A stretch of 64,000 nt of DNA, from NCBI GenBank assembly GCA_913060505.1, contig CAJXRQ010000001.1, positions 186,001 to 250,000 of the forward strand, given 5' to 3'. The notes under the pieces were generated by a model that worked only from the letters and a program-made list of their open reading frames with translations, had not been told where the DNA came from and did no database searches. This document shows, piece after piece, positions 35,660-45,509 of this stretch. Within the stretch, counting starts at the first letter, position 1. The number at the start of each line of letters is the position of its first letter. A program made the position numbers and the translations under genes. The DNA comes from an uncultured Desulfovibrio sp. (GTDB lineage Bacteria > Desulfobacterota > Desulfovibrionia > Desulfovibrionales > Desulfovibrionaceae).

Positions 35660-36871
35660 CTAGGGCAGGGTGCCGAGAATGGTCACAAGCATGTCCGGTT
35701 CCGGGACGATGAGCGCATTGGGGCAAATGCCGCGTACCCGGCGCATCAGGTCATCGTTGCGGGTCACGAATGCGGTTATTGTGTCCCGATTCATGTCCAT
35801 GGCCGCCTCCAGCATGGGCACATCGCTGCCCGTGTCGCCACAAATGAGGTTGGGGCCGTGGAACATGTTGAACCCGAACTCCGTGTTCAGGAAGTTGACC
35901 CCGTCACCTTTGTCGAAGTCCTTGGCTTTAGACCCGCCGGTTTCGATGGTCAGAATTATTTCCACGTCAAGCCCGGTATCCTCTATGCGCAGTTGATTGC
36001 GATCGGGGTCCAGTTCCGAGACGATGGATTCGAGAGTCGCCAGAAATGTCAGCGAATCTTCCTTGGACACGGAATTGCTGATGTCCTGTCTGGCCACGGT
36101 TGTCTGGCCGAATTTGAATTGCAATCCCGATCCGATAAGCGAGAATTTTTCATTTTCCGGTTCGGCCAACAGGGCAGAAAGGCATTTGTTGAGACGATCC
36201 AGCAGTTGTTGCTTGTGGGGTTCGATGGGATAGGTCCGCACACGGCCTTCAAGGTCCAGGCATTCCCGTCCCTTTGACCCGGCATAGTACATGACCCGTT
36301 CCGGGTTTACGCTGATGTCTACCAGTCCGATGTCAGCCAACGGGGCTGAGGTCAGGATTACGGCCTTGGTTGTTTTGTGCTGGGCAAAGCGGGTGAGCAT
36401 GACCGCATTGTAGATGGATTGCACTGAGGAACGATAGCGTCCGCAATAGTTGTTGACCGTGCCGTCGCGGTCGGTGATGAAGCAGTTGATGTTTCGGGAA
36501 TCGAAAAGTTTGATGCCTTCGGCTACATGGTCATCGAATCCTTCATGCATGTTGGCCAGCATGCGCAAAAAGGAATCCTCTCCCAATTCAAGGTAGTGAA
36601 TGTCTTTGCGGGTCTCGTTGATTTCGTAATCCATGTCCAGCGTGATGGCCCGCTCGCCGTCCAGAGAGAGAACCCGCTTGCCGTCTTTTTCCGGCACGGA
36701 TTCCAATGCCTGCAAGGCATTGGTAAGCGACACGGTGACATTTTCCGGTATGGTGCGGTTTTCGAAAATGCATTGCACAGCCTCGAACCGTACATCCCGG
36801 GTCGCATGCATTAGGGAATAGAAATCCTTGAGTGTGACAAGTTCAGTAGGGGCAATGTCCGGTGCCGACAT
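35660..36871 (-). CDS. HAD-superfamily phosphatase, possibly trehalose-6-phosphatase-like
   Basis: This 403-residue protein carries the HAD motifs in order: motif I in FITDRDGTVNN (near residue 135), motif II in VILTSAP, and motif IV in ICGDTGSDVPMLEAA (near 340). The cap and overall order resemble sugar phosphatases of the Cof/trehalose-6-phosphatase group. About 120 N-terminal residues precede the HAD core and have no family I recognise. A perfect AAGGAGG lies upstream of ATG 36871. It is followed 38 bases later by the phosphoglucomutase-GH65 fusion, so a role in trehalose or related disaccharide metabolism is likely, though inferred from context. Confidence 0.7.
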   Translation of the reverse strand: MSAPDIAPTELVTLKDFYSLMHATRDVRFEAVQCIFENRTIPENVTVSLTNALQALESVPEKDGKRVLSLDGERAITLDMDYEINETRKDIHYLELGEDSFLRMLANMHEGFDDHVAEGIKLFDSRNINCFITDRDGTVNNYCGRYRSSVQSIYNAVMLTRFAQHKTTKAVILTSAPLADIGLVDISVNPERVMYYAGSKGRECLDLEGRVRTYPIEPHKQQLLDRLNKCLSALLAEPENEKFSLIGSGLQFKFGQTTVARQDISNSVSKEDSLTFLATLESIVSELDPDRNQLRIEDTGLDVEIILTIETGGSKAKDFDKGDGVNFLNTEFGFNMFHGPNLICGDTGSDVPMLEAAMDMNRDTITAFVTRNDDLMRRVRGICPNALIVPEPDMLVTILGTLP

Positions 36872-36928
36872 GGATCCTCCTTGGTTGAGTGGCGCCGGGA
36901 ACGGCCGCCCGTATCCCGGCGTTTGCGT

Positions 36929-38314
36929 CTACATGTTGGATACCGTGGCTTCGTAAGTGATAACGACATCCGTGTCTGGTGCGGCGTCAACGGTGAATTC
37001 TATGCCCGCTCCATGGAGTCTCTTGAATTTATGGTCGTACTTTTGAAGCTGCCATTTTCCGGGCAGGAATTCGCGAAGCAGGACTGTGCGAGGTTCATCG
37101 GAAGCGTTGCGTACGTGAATCTGCCAACTCAGCCGATAGCTGTTCTTGCTCACCTTCTGGAAGAGAAGCTGTTTTCTTTCCACGGTGACATCAAAAGATT
37201 TGCCCATGGTCAGGCGGACTTCCTCGCCCTTGGGCGTGTGGTCCATACGGTCCTCACCGATAAGCAGAATGCTGCCGTCGCTGCTTTCCTGATAGGCGCG
37301 GACAGTGCCTTCCGGCAGGGGAATCCCCAATCCGGATTTTTTGTCGTTTCTGAACTTCAGGAACACGTTTACATCGGGTTTGACCGGTTCGCGGGCGGTC
37401 TGAAACGCGTTGTATTCGCAAACCAGTTCCTTGGCCACGGCTACGGACGGGGCTTGCAGCAGGCTGACCTGTTTTGTCTGCTTATTGGCTATGTCTACCG
37501 GGCGCGGCAAGGTGTAGAGATGGTACTCGAAGAACGACTCTTCCTGCATGCCTGCGGCGGATACGGATTCCATGGCCATTGTCCGGTTTTTGAATACCGG
37601 TTCGGGCCCGACTTCATTCACATCACCGGCAACGAGTTTCAGGTTTGTATTTCGGAAGGCCATGCCGGAGTTGTTGGTAAGAGTGACCCATCCGGAAAGC
37701 CCGGCTTTCTGGTTCTTGCGATCCACCTTGAGAACATAATCCGCACTCCAGCCAAATTTTCTGGCGAGGTAGGAAACTTCCACGTCCTGCTTGGCCGGTC
37801 CCTTGTTATCCACCAGCCAGACCAATGCCGGTCTGGCGCGCAGACCTTCGGGCAGGGCTGGGAGTTGGATCGAACTATACGGGCCGACATAGATTTCATT
37901 GCCGATTCGGAAAATCGGTTTGTCGTTGTTGGCCAGGAGCGTCCCCTTGCGCAGTATGCGTTCGTTGGCATCGGCCGGATCTGGCAGGATTATATTGATC
38001 TCCTTGCCGATGTAGTGGTCGAGCAGGTTCTCCGTGGTAACCAGATCGTATTCGTAGTTCATGTCCAGCACGGAGAACTTGGCCGGTGCCGTGCGTGATT
38101 GGATCTGCAGTGTTTGCGGCTCGACCGTCTGCGGGACGCCAAGGAATTCCACGCGGCTGCGTCCCTGGGGCAGAGCCATGGAACGAACTTCGTTAATCAA
38201 TGCGCGGTCGTTGTTGTAAATGGTCACGGTCATCGATTTGGTAGTGTCAGCGTAAGCCGTTGCTGTCACGGCCAACAGAAGGATGAGTATGAGTAGGAAT
38301 TTCAGCGCTTTCAT
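36929..38314 (-). CDS. DUF4139 domain exported protein
   Basis: This 461-residue protein has a Sec signal (about 1-22, ending AYA) and a beta-rich body. The C-terminal two thirds match the DUF4139 type, with segments such as VSYLARKFGWSADYVLKV and LSGWVTLTNNSGMAFRNTNL. No transmembrane helix follows the signal, so it should be periplasmic or surface-attached. Family members are poorly understood. It lies 57 bases upstream of the HAD phosphatase gene on the same strand and may share a transcript, but a functional link to sugar metabolism is not evident. Confidence 0.78.
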   Translation of the reverse strand: MKALKFLLILILLLAVTATAYADTTKSMTVTIYNNDRALINEVRSMALPQGRSRVEFLGVPQTVEPQTLQIQSRTAPAKFSVLDMNYEYDLVTTENLLDHYIGKEINIILPDPADANERILRKGTLLANNDKPIFRIGNEIYVGPYSSIQLPALPEGLRARPALVWLVDNKGPAKQDVEVSYLARKFGWSADYVLKVDRKNQKAGLSGWVTLTNNSGMAFRNTNLKLVAGDVNEVGPEPVFKNRTMAMESVSAAGMQEESFFEYHLYTLPRPVDIANKQTKQVSLLQAPSVAVAKELVCEYNAFQTAREPVKPDVNVFLKFRNDKKSGLGIPLPEGTVRAYQESSDGSILLIGEDRMDHTPKGEEVRLTMGKSFDVTVERKQLLFQKVSKNSYRLSWQIHVRNASDEPRTVLLREFLPGKWQLQKYDHKFKRLHGAGIEFTVDAAPDTDVVITYEATVSNM

Positions 38315-38469
38315 TAATTTCCTCCACGGATGATTTCAACGCTTGTGGTCAGGTGTTTCAAATCACCATATCCCCTTATTACCCTTGGATAGGTTCTTTT
38401 GCAAAAATTTAACGGAAAATATAAGGATAATTTTTCGAAAAGGGTTGATGTCTGATCAGAACTTGCCAG

Positions 38470-38503
38470 AAAAAAGGCTGCCCGCAACGTGTCACGGGCA
38501 GCC
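38470..38503 (-). terminator. Intrinsic terminator after the aldolase gene
   Basis: On the minus strand GGCTGCCCG / CGGGCAGCC forms a 9-bp stem with a 10-base loop, followed by six T residues. It lies 26 bases after the aldolase stop. Confidence 0.9.
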
Positions 38504-38528
38504 TGGAAGATTCTTCTTTTTGTCTGAA

Positions 38529-39797
38529 TTATTCGTCCCAGTCGCCTTCCGGACCTTTGTCCGTGTCTATGGCCTTGGCCCGTGCACGGATTTTTTCTTC
38601 GGTCCATTCTGCGGGATCTTCGAACTGTTCGGCCTTGGGCCCCAGATCATGGGAACCGGCTTCGATGAGCAGATCGTATGCGATTTCCGCAGTGCCTTCT
38701 GCATTGAATACATTGACCAGCAGATCGTAGACGAAATCTTCCACGCCCTGAACCATGCGTTCACGCACTGCTGCGGATTGTCCCTGCCAACGGCGTTCGA
38801 ACGGAAGGTTGAGTTTTTTGTAGTTGCCACCGGTAATATCCTGTTCGTCGGCCCATCCGGTCATTTCCTTCCACAACTCCTCGGAAAGGCCTTTGCCTTC
38901 CACTTTGTCGAAGCGACCGTCTTCAGTCATGATGGCGTTGCCGAAGTCATTGACCTTTACGCCCCAACCGACCATCTGCAATGCGGTGGCCACGTTGGCT
39001 TTCGTGGTCTGGGTCTTGGCGGCAATCTCCTTGAGGCGGGTGGAGTCGTTGCCCGAGGTACCGTGTTGCGCGCCCGATGTGCCGTAAGGCTTGAGCGCAT
39101 CGTGGATTTCTGCGGTCAGGCCCACCTGGATTCCTTCGCCAGAGGCTTCAATGCCGTGGGTGGTGCCATTGTTCAGGGCGATCCAGTCCGGGCAGAATCC
39201 AAAGGCGTTGAGGCCTTGCATCAGGTACTTGGCTTCCACCGGGGTAGAGAGACCGAATTTTCCTTTGATTTCACCGATCTCCGTTTCATAGCCGGCCCAT
39301 GAGGGGATAACCGGAGCCAGCGCGAGGTTGGCCAGCAGGTTGTCGTCATCCGGCATGTGGGAGGCGTCGATGGCGATGGAAGTGATACCCGCGTCAAACA
39401 GGGTGGGGATTTCCTCCTTGGCCTCGGCAACGTGGTCCCATTTCTTGATGAAATAGTGGTCCGCGTGGATGGCAACCGGGATGGTGATGCCCAGCTTGTT
39501 GCAAACATAATCCACCCGGCGGGCGATGTTCCACATGGTTGTCGGGCAGTAGGTGGACTCGCTGCGCGCGATTTCGATGATCACCGCGGCATTGGCCTTT
39601 TGTGCGGCCCTCAACGTGCCTTCAATAATGAAAATGTTGCGTCCGTTGGCGGCGATGCTCATGCAACCACCCTTAGCCAGGCATGCCCGGTCCACAACCT
39701 TGCCGCTGACGATCAAGGCGTTGGAATTCGGAAAATTTTTGACCACGCTCGGCGGACGGCCCACTGCCAGCGCCTGTTCGAATTTATTTTGGGACAT
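38529..39797 (-). CDS. Class II fructose-bisphosphate aldolase family protein
   Basis: The 422-residue protein has the class II (zinc) aldolase layout: an N-terminal barrel strand with a lysine/glutamate-rich loop, the zinc-binding HADHYF (near residue 120), a second acidic strand (SIAIDASH), NNGTTHGIEASG and HGTSGNDSTRL near 270. It is longer than the common 300-350-residue enzymes, with an extended C-terminus rich in acidic residues. It probably cleaves or forms fructose 1,6-bisphosphate or a related ketose bisphosphate. AGGAGG lies upstream of ATG 39797. A nested hairpin (39831-39896) and a CII-like regulator gene precede it. Confidence 0.85.
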   Translation of the reverse strand: MSQNKFEQALAVGRPPSVVKNFPNSNALIVSGKVVDRACLAKGGCMSIAANGRNIFIIEGTLRAAQKANAAVIIEIARSESTYCPTTMWNIARRVDYVCNKLGITIPVAIHADHYFIKKWDHVAEAKEEIPTLFDAGITSIAIDASHMPDDDNLLANLALAPVIPSWAGYETEIGEIKGKFGLSTPVEAKYLMQGLNAFGFCPDWIALNNGTTHGIEASGEGIQVGLTAEIHDALKPYGTSGAQHGTSGNDSTRLKEIAAKTQTTKANVATALQMVGWGVKVNDFGNAIMTEDGRFDKVEGKGLSEELWKEMTGWADEQDITGGNYKKLNLPFERRWQGQSAAVRERMVQGVEDFVYDLLVNVFNAEGTAEIAYDLLIEAGSHDLGPKAEQFEDPAEWTEEKIRARAKAIDTDKGPEGDWDE

Positions 39798-39830
39798 AGC
39801 CCTTCCTCCTGAGGTTCATTGAAATCGATG

Positions 39831-39896
39831 CAAAGGCCAATAAAAACGAAACCCCGGGAAAAGTCAAAGCATACCCGGGATATCGTTTGGCCTTTG
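39831..39896 (-). promoter_or_regulatory. Nested hairpin between CII-like gene and aldolase
   Basis: A perfect 10-bp inverted repeat, CAAAGGCCAA (39831-39840) and TTGGCCTTTG (39887-39896), continues inward with ACGA/TCGT and encloses CCCGGG (39853-39858) paired with CCCGGG (39874-39879). On the minus strand the inner stem is followed by GTTTCGTTTTTATT, so it can act as a terminator or attenuator between the two genes. Copies of ATCGATTT flank it. Confidence 0.6.
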
Positions 39897-39910
39897 GTAT
39901 CGATTTTTGA

Positions 39911-40210
39911 TCAAAGTCCAGCCTCCATTCGTTGCGAGGCGTGTGACACCTGCCGGACTGGCTTGGGAGTTCTGGGTTGCAGCGTATATCCCAGTTCCTC
40001 GGCCATGAATTCAAGAACGGCCACATTGCGGGTGACCTTGACGATTTCAAACATTGTTTCCGCGCCGAGCTTGGCATGCGTGTCGAACGGGTTGAGTTCG
40101 CGCAGCAGAGTCGAATAAGGTTTCTTGATCTGCGAGCAAACGGTTTTAGCCGGGATCTTTCCTTCCAACACCACGTCCTGCATTTTCTTGGTCAGGCTCT
40201 TTTCGAACAT
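39911..40210 (-). CDS. Phage CII-like regulatory protein (first copy)
   Basis: This 99-residue protein belongs to the phage-CII-like regulators common in Desulfovibrio genomes. It has an N-terminal helix, then the conserved block KKPYSTLLRELNPFDTHAKLGAETMFEIVKVT and a C-terminal LEFMAEELGYTL. A paralogue at 49141-49479 shares that block. The block contains the putative helix-turn-helix. ATG 40210 is chosen, with GGAGGA seven bases upstream; a GTG at 40225 would add five residues. It lies upstream of the aldolase gene on the same strand and may regulate it. No phage structural genes are near. Confidence 0.8.
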   Translation of the reverse strand: MFEKSLTKKMQDVVLEGKIPAKTVCSQIKKPYSTLLRELNPFDTHAKLGAETMFEIVKVTRNVAVLEFMAEELGYTLQPRTPKPVRQVSHASQRMEAGL

Positions 40211-40452
40211 TGCTCCATCCTCCACGGTTGAGATGTTGAGACTTATATCGACAGTAGAGGAATTATCGATTTTGCGTCAACTCAATCCAAGAAAAAAAGC
40301 ATCGATTTTTTGAATCTGCCGGACACTTTTGAACGTAGCTCTCTGTAATGACAACCAAATACGCCAAATGTTGCGATGTTGAAAAATAATCATTCTAAAA
40401 GGTCTAATCGAAAATATCCGTAGACTGCCGAAGGACAGAGTATTTTTGCGGT
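40211..40452. promoter_or_regulatory. Upstream region of the first CII-like gene with ATCGATTTT copies
   Basis: This 242-base gap holds two ATCGATTTT copies (about 40267-40275 and 40303-40311). Two more copies flank the gene on its other side (39822-39831 inverted, 39899-39907). They could be operator sites for the CII-like protein. I see no other gene here. Confidence 0.35.
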
Positions 40453-40959
40453 TCAAGGAATGATGTTTTCGAGAAAACGGGCGAAGAGTTGCCCGATCAG
40501 TGCTGCCTGTCCCGTCATGCGGTGGTCGGCTGGCAATATGTGCAGGTTTGTCTTGTGCAATCGTGCGAATCGAATGGAATTATCAACAGGGACAACGTCG
40601 TCGTGCCAACCGTGGATGACTTCGACGTTTTTGGGCAGATTGAAGAAAAGATGTTTTTTGTAGCCGGGAAGATAGAGAGCGGGAGCCACGAGAAAGAGTC
40701 CGGCGACCGGGATTTCTCCGGCAACGGACAGGCTGACATAAGCGCCCATGCTTGAACCGGCCAGAATGATCGGAGCTTCCGGTTCCCCGAGGTGACTCAG
40801 CAGGCGTGCCGCGCGTTGTTCCGGATCTTTGGTATCCCGATAGTCCAAAGCCTCCAGCGTCAGATCGGCCTGTTTCGCAACCTCGGCCATGGTTTTGCTC
40901 TTTTCTCCCCAGGGGGCCGCTTCCAATCCGTGGGACCAAAAGAGATGTGCCTTTGTCAT
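40453..40959 (-). CDS. Small alpha/beta hydrolase
   Basis: A 168-residue alpha/beta hydrolase of minimal size has the nucleophile elbow GSSMG (near residue 72), an Asp in HGWHDDVVPV (near 130) and a His in PADHRMT (near 150), giving a complete Ser-Asp-His triad. It resembles small cytoplasmic esterases of the YqiA/YcfP type. There is no signal peptide. ATG 40959 has AGGAG five bases upstream; the open frame upstream overlaps the kinase gene and is not used. It is the last gene after the phosphorelay operon, 55 bases from the hybrid kinase stop. Substrate unknown. Confidence 0.8.
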   Translation of the reverse strand: MTKAHLFWSHGLEAAPWGEKSKTMAEVAKQADLTLEALDYRDTKDPEQRAARLLSHLGEPEAPIILAGSSMGAYVSLSVAGEIPVAGLFLVAPALYLPGYKKHLFFNLPKNVEVIHGWHDDVVPVDNSIRFARLHKTNLHILPADHRMTGQAALIGQLFARFLENIIP

Positions 40960-41014
40960 GTCGAACTCCTTTTTATCGACGTTTACGGCCTGTGCAGCCT
41001 GGCTGCGGGGAAAA

Positions 41015-43351
41015 TCAGGTGTCTCCAGCGTTATCAAGATGGATGTTCTTGAGGAAATCATCCAGCTCTTCAAGGAGTTCCACGGCCCGTTCCTGATTTT
41101 CAGATGTCGCGGCCTTGTTCAATTCCGCTCCCAACTGACTGATGGGATCGAAGCCGAAAGCAGCGCCTTCGCCTGCCAGTTTGTGGCTGATGGCCTGCAC
41201 TGTTTCGTAGTCCTGGCCGGTAAGTGCCGTGGCCATCTCGGAAATCTGGTCGGTGCAATTCTCCAGGAAGTTTTCGGCAATTTGCCGAATTTCCTGCGGA
41301 ACATGGAAGTTGGGGAGTTCTCCTGAATTTTCCGGTTTCCGGACAGTATGCATGATCTCCATGAGATCCTTGTGCTTGACTGGCTTGGGGAGATGATAAT
41401 CCGCCCCGGCTTCCATGCATTTGCGGGCGTCGCCGGTCAGGGCATGGGCCGTGAGCGCTATAATGGGTGTACGGTTCATGTCCTTGCTTTGTTCATGAGT
41501 GCGAATGAGTTGCATGGCACGGTATCCGTCCATGATTGGCATCTGCATATCCATGAGTACGATGTCGAAATGAGTTTCCAGAAAACGGTCGACGCCTTCC
41601 TGTCCGTTGACGGCGATTGTTACCTGGCAGTTTTCGTCCTTGAGATAGGTTTCGATGACAAATGCGTTGTATTGGGAATCTTCTACGAGAAGAACCTGCA
41701 ATGTTTCCCTGTCGGCAGGAGATGGCGAAACAGAATGGTCTTCCTTGAGTGATGCGTTGGCTCTGGCTCGACCCAACACAAACGAGGCATAAAATGTACT
41801 GCCCTGGCCAAGGTGGCTCTCCACCCATATTCTCCCGCCCATCATTCCCGTGAGTTGACGACAAATGGCCAACCCCAGCCCTGTGCCGCCGAATTCCCTT
41901 GTGGTGGAGCCGTCAGCCTGTGTGAAAGAATCGAATATGCGCGAAATGTGGTCAGGCGCGATGCCTATACCTGTATCCTCGACGGCGACAAGCAGCTCAA
42001 TGCCTTTTTCCGGTTGTTGTTCTGCCATGTCTATGGTGATTCTGACACCGCCTGTCTTGGTGAACTTGATTGCATTGCCGATCAGGTTGGTGAGCACCTG
42101 ACGAATGCGCATGGCGTCACCGCAAAGCATGTGTGGCACGTCTTTGGTTACGTTGTGGGTGAGCTCAAGTCCTTTGCTTTCGGCCTTGATGGTCATGACG
42201 CTACCTGTCCGCTCAACCAGTTCCCGGATGTCGAAATCCTTACTCTCCAATTCCATGTGCCCGGCTTCTATTTTGGAGAGGTCGAGAATGTCGTTGATAA
42301 GTTCCAGCAAATTTTCGCCTGCAGAACGGGAAACCTGAACGTATCTTCGTTGTTCGTCGTCGAGTTCCGTTTCCCAAAGCACGTCCGCCATGCCCATGAT
42401 GGCGTTCATTGGAGTGCGGATTTCATGGCTCATACTGGCGAGAAACCGGCTTTTTGCCATGTTTGCGATGTCTGCCTGGTGTTTGGCTTCGCTGGCCTGT
42501 TGCAGAGCGAGATTGAGCGACTGGTTTTTTGCGTCGAGTTCTTCGGTGCGCTCTCGAACTCTTTTTTCCAGTGTTGCGCTGTGGTTTTCCAGCTTGCGGT
42601 TTGCGGTGCGCAGATCCTGAACCAATTGGCGGATGGATATACGCATGTTGTGAAATGCCCGGGCAAGATTGCCGATTTCATCCTGCGCCGTGGTGTCGAT
42701 GGGCGTTTCCATGTCGCCATCCGCAATGGCTGTAGCTGATTCTTCCAGATTGCGCAGCGGCGTGAAGATGTATCGACGGGTGAAGATCATGGTTGTGACC
42801 GAAATGCTCAGGATCAGCGCCAGCGCCAGCGCCAGATATATGCCGATGCTGACCATCATCTGGTGCCGCATGGCTTTGAGGCTGAAAGCCATGTTGAACG
42901 TTCCTATCCATTCCCCGAATTTATGGATTTCGACGGTGAGCGTCTTGAATTCAGGATGCTCACTGAAATACCCGATGCTGGGGTTGCTGAAATCCCCCCG
43001 GGTTCGCATGTCCATGGTGTCGTTATCCGTAACCACCTGAACGAATACGATGTTGGTATCCTGAAAAACGGCGTCAATGAAATCGGCAACCGACGGTTTG
43101 TCCAGTTGCCACACAGCCGTGGCAAGGCTGCTGCGAGCCAGACTGGAGAGTTCGCTGAAGCGCCTTTCCAGTTGTTTCTGAATGTCGGCCACATTGAAAA
43201 TGATGATTGTCAGGGTAAAAATCACTACCACCGAAGCGACGATACCCGTTTGCGCGAGGTTGAATTTTCGGTTCAGCGAGTTTCGTTGGCGTGGTGCTGG
43301 TGTAGTGCGTGTGTCTGGATTCATGCCTTTTCCCGGTGCCGGTTTTGCCAT
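41015..43351 (-). CDS. Hybrid sensor kinase with receiver and Hpt domains
   Basis: This 778-residue inner-membrane kinase has a membrane helix near 30-50, a short periplasmic sensor (about 55-165), a second helix (about 170-192), HAMP (about 195-245) and a coiled coil. HisKA follows with the phospho-His in [13 protein letters not shown], then HATPase_c ([24 protein letters not shown]), a receiver ([10 protein letters not shown]) and a C-terminal Hpt (His in [10 protein letters not shown]). All steps of a His-Asp-His relay are present. ATG 43351 is chosen; ATG 43324 is equally possible. The upstream gene encodes a solute-binding protein that could feed the small sensor domain. Confidence 0.92.
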   Translation of the reverse strand: MAKPAPGKGMNPDTRTTPAPRQRNSLNRKFNLAQTGIVASVVVIFTLTIIIFNVADIQKQLERRFSELSSLARSSLATAVWQLDKPSVADFIDAVFQDTNIVFVQVVTDNDTMDMRTRGDFSNPSIGYFSEHPEFKTLTVEIHKFGEWIGTFNMAFSLKAMRHQMMVSIGIYLALALALILSISVTTMIFTRRYIFTPLRNLEESATAIADGDMETPIDTTAQDEIGNLARAFHNMRISIRQLVQDLRTANRKLENHSATLEKRVRERTEELDAKNQSLNLALQQASEAKHQADIANMAKSRFLASMSHEIRTPMNAIMGMADVLWETELDDEQRRYVQVSRSAGENLLELINDILDLSKIEAGHMELESKDFDIRELVERTGSVMTIKAESKGLELTHNVTKDVPHMLCGDAMRIRQVLTNLIGNAIKFTKTGGVRITIDMAEQQPEKGIELLVAVEDTGIGIAPDHISRIFDSFTQADGSTTREFGGTGLGLAICRQLTGMMGGRIWVESHLGQGSTFYASFVLGRARANASLKEDHSVSPSPADRETLQVLLVEDSQYNAFVIETYLKDENCQVTIAVNGQEGVDRFLETHFDIVLMDMQMPIMDGYRAMQLIRTHEQSKDMNRTPIIALTAHALTGDARKCMEAGADYHLPKPVKHKDLMEIMHTVRKPENSGELPNFHVPQEIRQIAENFLENCTDQISEMATALTGQDYETVQAISHKLAGEGAAFGFDPISQLGAELNKAATSENQERAVELLEELDDFLKNIHLDNAGDT

Positions 43352-43413
43352 CTGTTCATGTCCGTATACTATTTTTAGAAGGTGTATGCGAACATGGCAA
43401 TTATCTTTTGCCT

Positions 43414-44280
43414 TCAGGGGCGTTCCCGGAAGAAGACCGGCACGGGAACACGCCATTTTTGGGCCATGTGTTCTGCCGTACCATCGCCAATAAGACGCAT
43501 GGCCTGGGCGTCGAAGGCGGAAAGAACGGCTTGCCCGAATTTGTCCGAGGCACGGCAGGCCACATACCCCCGCAAAATTTCAACAGGAGTGGATTTCCAG
43601 TAGTGTCCGGATTTTCCCTTGTTAGCCAGAAAATGGTCAAAGGTCTTTTCGTAACCGATGACAGCATCCAGCCGCTTTTTTTCAAGCATCCGGAAAGCCT
43701 GTCCAATGGAGTCCACCGGATGATTTGAAACGTCGCTTCTCATTTCCCAGAGGGAACCGAATGACCAGTCTCTCATGACGCCGATGGATTTGCCGATGAT
43801 TCCTTTCATTACGTCTTCTGAAGGGGCCAGTGGGACATTTGCGTAAATAACGATGTTTACGCTGTCCATAGATACTCTTGAAAAGGCAAGTTCTTTTGAG
43901 TGGTTGGGTGTAATGATCGCGGGGAAGTATATGTCTGCCCGATAGTTGCGTATATAGTGCTCGACCCTGGCCCAAGGGCCTATACGAAGATCGATGGTAA
44001 AGCCCGCATTATGCAGGCTGGTGCGAACAAAGTCCCAATCAAAACCTGCCAATTGGGAGGAATCCTCTCCCGGTTTGATGATTTCCGAAGCCAGACGGGG
44101 AGAGTCCGTAATCCGAAAACAGTAGGGATAATAGTTGTCCAGCGTGGCAATGCGGACGATTTTTTTTGAGTGATGCGCCTGGCAGGGGGAAGCCGGAAAA
44201 AGAGCCAGACTGAAGGCTATTAGCAGTCCATGAAAGAGTTGCAGGGAAAAGGCTGGCATATGGATTTTGCGTTTTTTCAC
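43414..44280 (-). CDS. Periplasmic solute-binding protein, family 3
   Basis: The 288-residue protein has a signal peptide (about 1-35, ending CQA) and the fold of family 3 amino-acid-type binding proteins: [16 protein letters not shown] at the start of lobe 1, [10 protein letters not shown], and a [12 protein letters not shown] segment typical of the second lobe. No ABC transporter genes lie near. It is sandwiched between a REC-PAS protein (ATGA overlap upstream) and a hybrid kinase, so it is probably a ligand sensor for the kinase and not a transport component. Confidence 0.85.
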   Translation of the reverse strand: MKKRKIHMPAFSLQLFHGLLIAFSLALFPASPCQAHHSKKIVRIATLDNYYPYCFRITDSPRLASEIIKPGEDSSQLAGFDWDFVRTSLHNAGFTIDLRIGPWARVEHYIRNYRADIYFPAIITPNHSKELAFSRVSMDSVNIVIYANVPLAPSEDVMKGIIGKSIGVMRDWSFGSLWEMRSDVSNHPVDSIGQAFRMLEKKRLDAVIGYEKTFDHFLANKGKSGHYWKSTPVEILRGYVACRASDKFGQAVLSAFDAQAMRLIGDGTAEHMAQKWRVPVPVFFRERP

Positions 44281-45500
44281 TCTTCTGCTTTTGCCAACAG
44301 GCAGACCATGGCCGCCGGGGTTCCGGCTTGATCGAATATCATCGTTCTCATGTGGCGGAGATCTTGCCGGTTACCGTCCGGCATATACATTGGTGCCGTG
44401 AATTCCTGAGGCTGCTGGTCATCGAGCATCTTGCGATCCTGTTCGCGAATGTACTCGGCCAACTCCCCCGGGTGGATGGTCATGGAATCCCGGTCTACCA
44501 AATCTTCGCTCGTCGTACTGTAGAGGTCGGCAAATAATTGGTTGCAGCACAGGAAATATCCCTGGGTATCTTTGATGCATGCCGGTATATCCAACGCGTC
44601 AACAATGGCTTTGCCTGCGGTTTGCAAGGCCGAGCGGAAAAGAGGATCTCCATTTTCTGGCAGAACGGATTCCTGCATGATCGTTGCCGACTCCGCAGTC
44701 CCTCCAGATTCGGCAACCTGGATTCTGAGTGCCTGCAATTCCTGTTCGTTTTTCTTTTTTGCGGTGATGTCCTGTGTTACGGCCAGGATATGCGGGGCGC
44801 CGCGATGCATGAGAATTGTCCCGCGGAAGTCCACCCAGAAGAGTTTTCCATTGCGCCGTTTTCCCTGCGCCTCCACTTGAAAGGAAACATTGGTTTCCAG
44901 TTGTTCATTGATGGCTTCTTCAAGAGTGGGACTCGTTTCGAGCATGATTTCCGAGACAGGTTTGCCCTGGAGTTCCTTATGCCCGTAACCGAACAGGGCG
45001 CAGGCCGAATCGTTGGCTTCCACGATGCGCCAGTTCATGTCGATGGTTACAAGCCCTTCGGCAACGGACTCAAGGATGTCGCGATATTGTTCCGTACGCT
45101 GCTGCAGCTCCTTGCGACGGCGGTACAGTTCGACAAACGTATTGATTTTGGATTTGAGCACCGGCGCGGAAACCGGCTTGTAGAGAAAATCTACCGCTCC
45201 CAATCTGTATGCCTGCATGGCCTTGTCTTCGTCGCCAGTGGCCGCAGTGATAAAGATGATGGGCAGGTCTGCCGTGTGTCTGCCCATGCGAACCCGCCTG
45301 GCAGTCTCCAAACCGTCCATGCCGGGCATGCGCAAGTCCATGAGCACGACGCAAAAATCGTTTGTTTCAACCAGATCCAGCGCTTTCTGCCCGGAAAAAG
45401 CCGAAACAGGTTCCACATGCAGTTCCTTAAGGGCCTTGGTCAGCAGAACATGAGTGAATCGTTGGTCGTCCACGATGAGTATTTTCGGGGTAATTTTCAT
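44277..45500 (-). CDS. Response regulator with receiver and PAS domains
   Basis: The 407-residue protein has an N-terminal receiver (about 1-125; Asp55 in VVLMDLRMPGMDG), a coiled linker, a first PAS domain with PAC (about 140-260, ILESVAEGLVTIDMNWRIVEAND and ILAVTQDITAKK) and a second PAS-like domain (about 300-400, DALDIPACIKDTQGYFLCCNQ). There is no kinase, GGDEF, EAL, HD-GYP or DNA-binding output. It probably works by protein contacts within the relay. Nine bases separate it from the Hpt gene, and its end overlaps the binding-protein start by four bases. Confidence 0.9.
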   Translation of the reverse strand: MKITPKILIVDDQRFTHVLLTKALKELHVEPVSAFSGQKALDLVETNDFCVVLMDLRMPGMDGLETARRVRMGRHTADLPIIFITAATGDEDKAMQAYRLGAVDFLYKPVSAPVLKSKINTFVELYRRRKELQQRTEQYRDILESVAEGLVTIDMNWRIVEANDSACALFGYGHKELQGKPVSEIMLETSPTLEEAINEQLETNVSFQVEAQGKRRNGKLFWVDFRGTILMHRGAPHILAVTQDITAKKKNEQELQALRIQVAESGGTAESATIMQESVLPENGDPLFRSALQTAGKAIVDALDIPACIKDTQGYFLCCNQLFADLYSTTSEDLVDRDSMTIHPGELAEYIREQDRKMLDDQQPQEFTAPMYMPDGNRQDLRHMRTMIFDQAGTPAAMVCLLAKAEE

Positions 45501-45509
45501 TTTACGCGC

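Noticed and set aside
34446-35663. A 405-codon plus-strand frame opposite the phosphoglucomutase-GH65 gene
   Set aside because: Antisense shadow of a strongly conserved gene; rich in His/Phe/Gln in a way typical of reversed coding sequence.
36881-38098. A 405-codon plus-strand frame opposite the DUF4139 gene
   Set aside because: Antisense to a gene with a signal peptide and family match; no own features.
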